Assembly (NCBI GenBank): GCA_018398765.1
Contig: JAHBMJ010005777.1
Location: 51,361 to 65,836, forward strand
Length of the DNA: 14,476 nt
DNA from: Chromera velia
Taxonomy: Eukaryota; Sar; Chromeraceae
Direction: 5' to 3'
In this document: positions 13,941-14,476 of the stretch, one piece after another
How the letters are laid out: the number at the start of each line of letters is the position of its first letter
How positions within the stretch are numbered: the first letter of the stretch is position 1
The notes under the pieces: generated by a model
The model's database searches: none
What the model was told of the DNA's origin: nothing
The model's input: the letters and a program-made list of their open reading frames with translations, nothing else
Made by a program: the position numbers and the translations under genes

Positions 13941-14476
13941 GTGGGTGTTTCCCATTCTGCTCCTTGCATGTTTTAGATGCAGTGCCAGCGTCGTACTCGG
14001 CTCTGCTAGTCTCTCTTTTATGTCACAGTGTGTTGCTTTTATTTCGTCTTCCCCCTTCTGCATCATGGTTTTCTCTTTTTGATCTGTCTTCTTTTTTTGA
14101 CTGTTGAGTTTCTTTTCTTGCTCTTTAAGAATAGCGGCTCCCTTTTTCACAGTTTGCTCTACCTCACATTACTGAATGAATGCAGGGCAGTCGCAGTCTT
14201 CAACTTTGATCAACCATAATTTGTTTGGGCATCCTTCATAGGTGAGGGAGTATTGCACCTTCTGTCTTTCTCTCTCTCTCTCTTTTTTTTTTTTTGACCA
14301 CTTCTCTCACTTTATGGACAGATTTTTTTTTTTTCGAGTCTGTCTAGTCTTGAAGAACGCGTATATTTCAAGCGCATGCAAGTCAAACAAAAAGTCGTGT
14401 CTCATCGAAGAAGAGATGTGAAATTCGGTTTTCCTGATTCTCTGTAAATCAAACAAAAAAAAGAAACGAGTCTTTC
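13941..14476. other. T-rich right end, intron-like or intergenic
   Basis: The right edge is T-rich with several T runs (about 14283-14295 and 14323-14334) and CT repeats. A possible acceptor lies at about 14185 (ATGAATGCAG), but its downstream frame is short. No gene can be supported. Confidence 0.4.

Overview
The window looks like nuclear DNA of an intron-bearing, mid-GC protist. It has long open reading frames whose sense strand is rich in G and A, GT-AG introns of very different lengths (about 67, 480 and 500-800 nt), CT/CA/GA/GT microsatellites, and proteins built from degenerate helical repeats with Trp-containing 'LAWAF'-type motifs. That combination suggests an alveolate. A chromerid such as Chromera velia is my best guess and a coccidian-like apicomplexan is the alternative. 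This assignment is inference, not something the sequence proves.

Left part (1-9623, + strand). After a flank carrying a CT/CA/CG microsatellite, a large ORF (951-3464) encodes an alpha-helical-repeat protein without a recognisable catalytic domain. A low-complexity gap of about 1.1 kb follows, ending in a strong splice acceptor (4647-4648). A second large ORF (to 7333) carries at least nine repeats with Trp/Ala motifs, of the OPR/RAP-associated type. A canonical donor (TTG|GTACGT) joins it in phase to exons at 8154-8841, 9321-9486 and 9554-9623, which together encode a complete RluA-type pseudouridine synthase. It has motif [13 protein letters not shown], the catalytic HRLDKDTSG, a GRTHQIRVH motif, and a C-terminal W..R...H motif. 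The predicted product is about 1,240 residues: a sequence-specific RNA-binding platform fused to a pseudouridine synthase, plausibly acting on organellar or other RNA. The first ORF may be the N-terminal part of the same gene.

The most unusual feature lies at the entry to the catalytic domain. The splice acceptor and the first 33 coding bases of the synthase domain occur four times in tandem (period 94, 94, 95 bp; 7862-8186). The copies are separated by a 52-53 bp AT-rich filler with 12-14 bp terminal inverted repeats and AATAAA motifs. Only the last acceptor reads into the full enzyme; the three upstream ones lead to stops soon after motif I. Alternatively, each filler could be removed as a 67-68 nt intron, leaving in-frame 27-nt micro-exons.

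Right part (9624-14476). The composition changes: an AT-rich stretch, a short CpG-rich block, then a T/C-rich stretch. I find no confident gene. There is a tRNA-like Pol III element on the minus strand (A box, B box and T-run at tRNA spacing), a short minus-strand ORF, a minus-strand charged, frame-broken region with internal repeats that may be a decayed mobile element or gene, microsatellites, and one possible exon near 13.8 kb.
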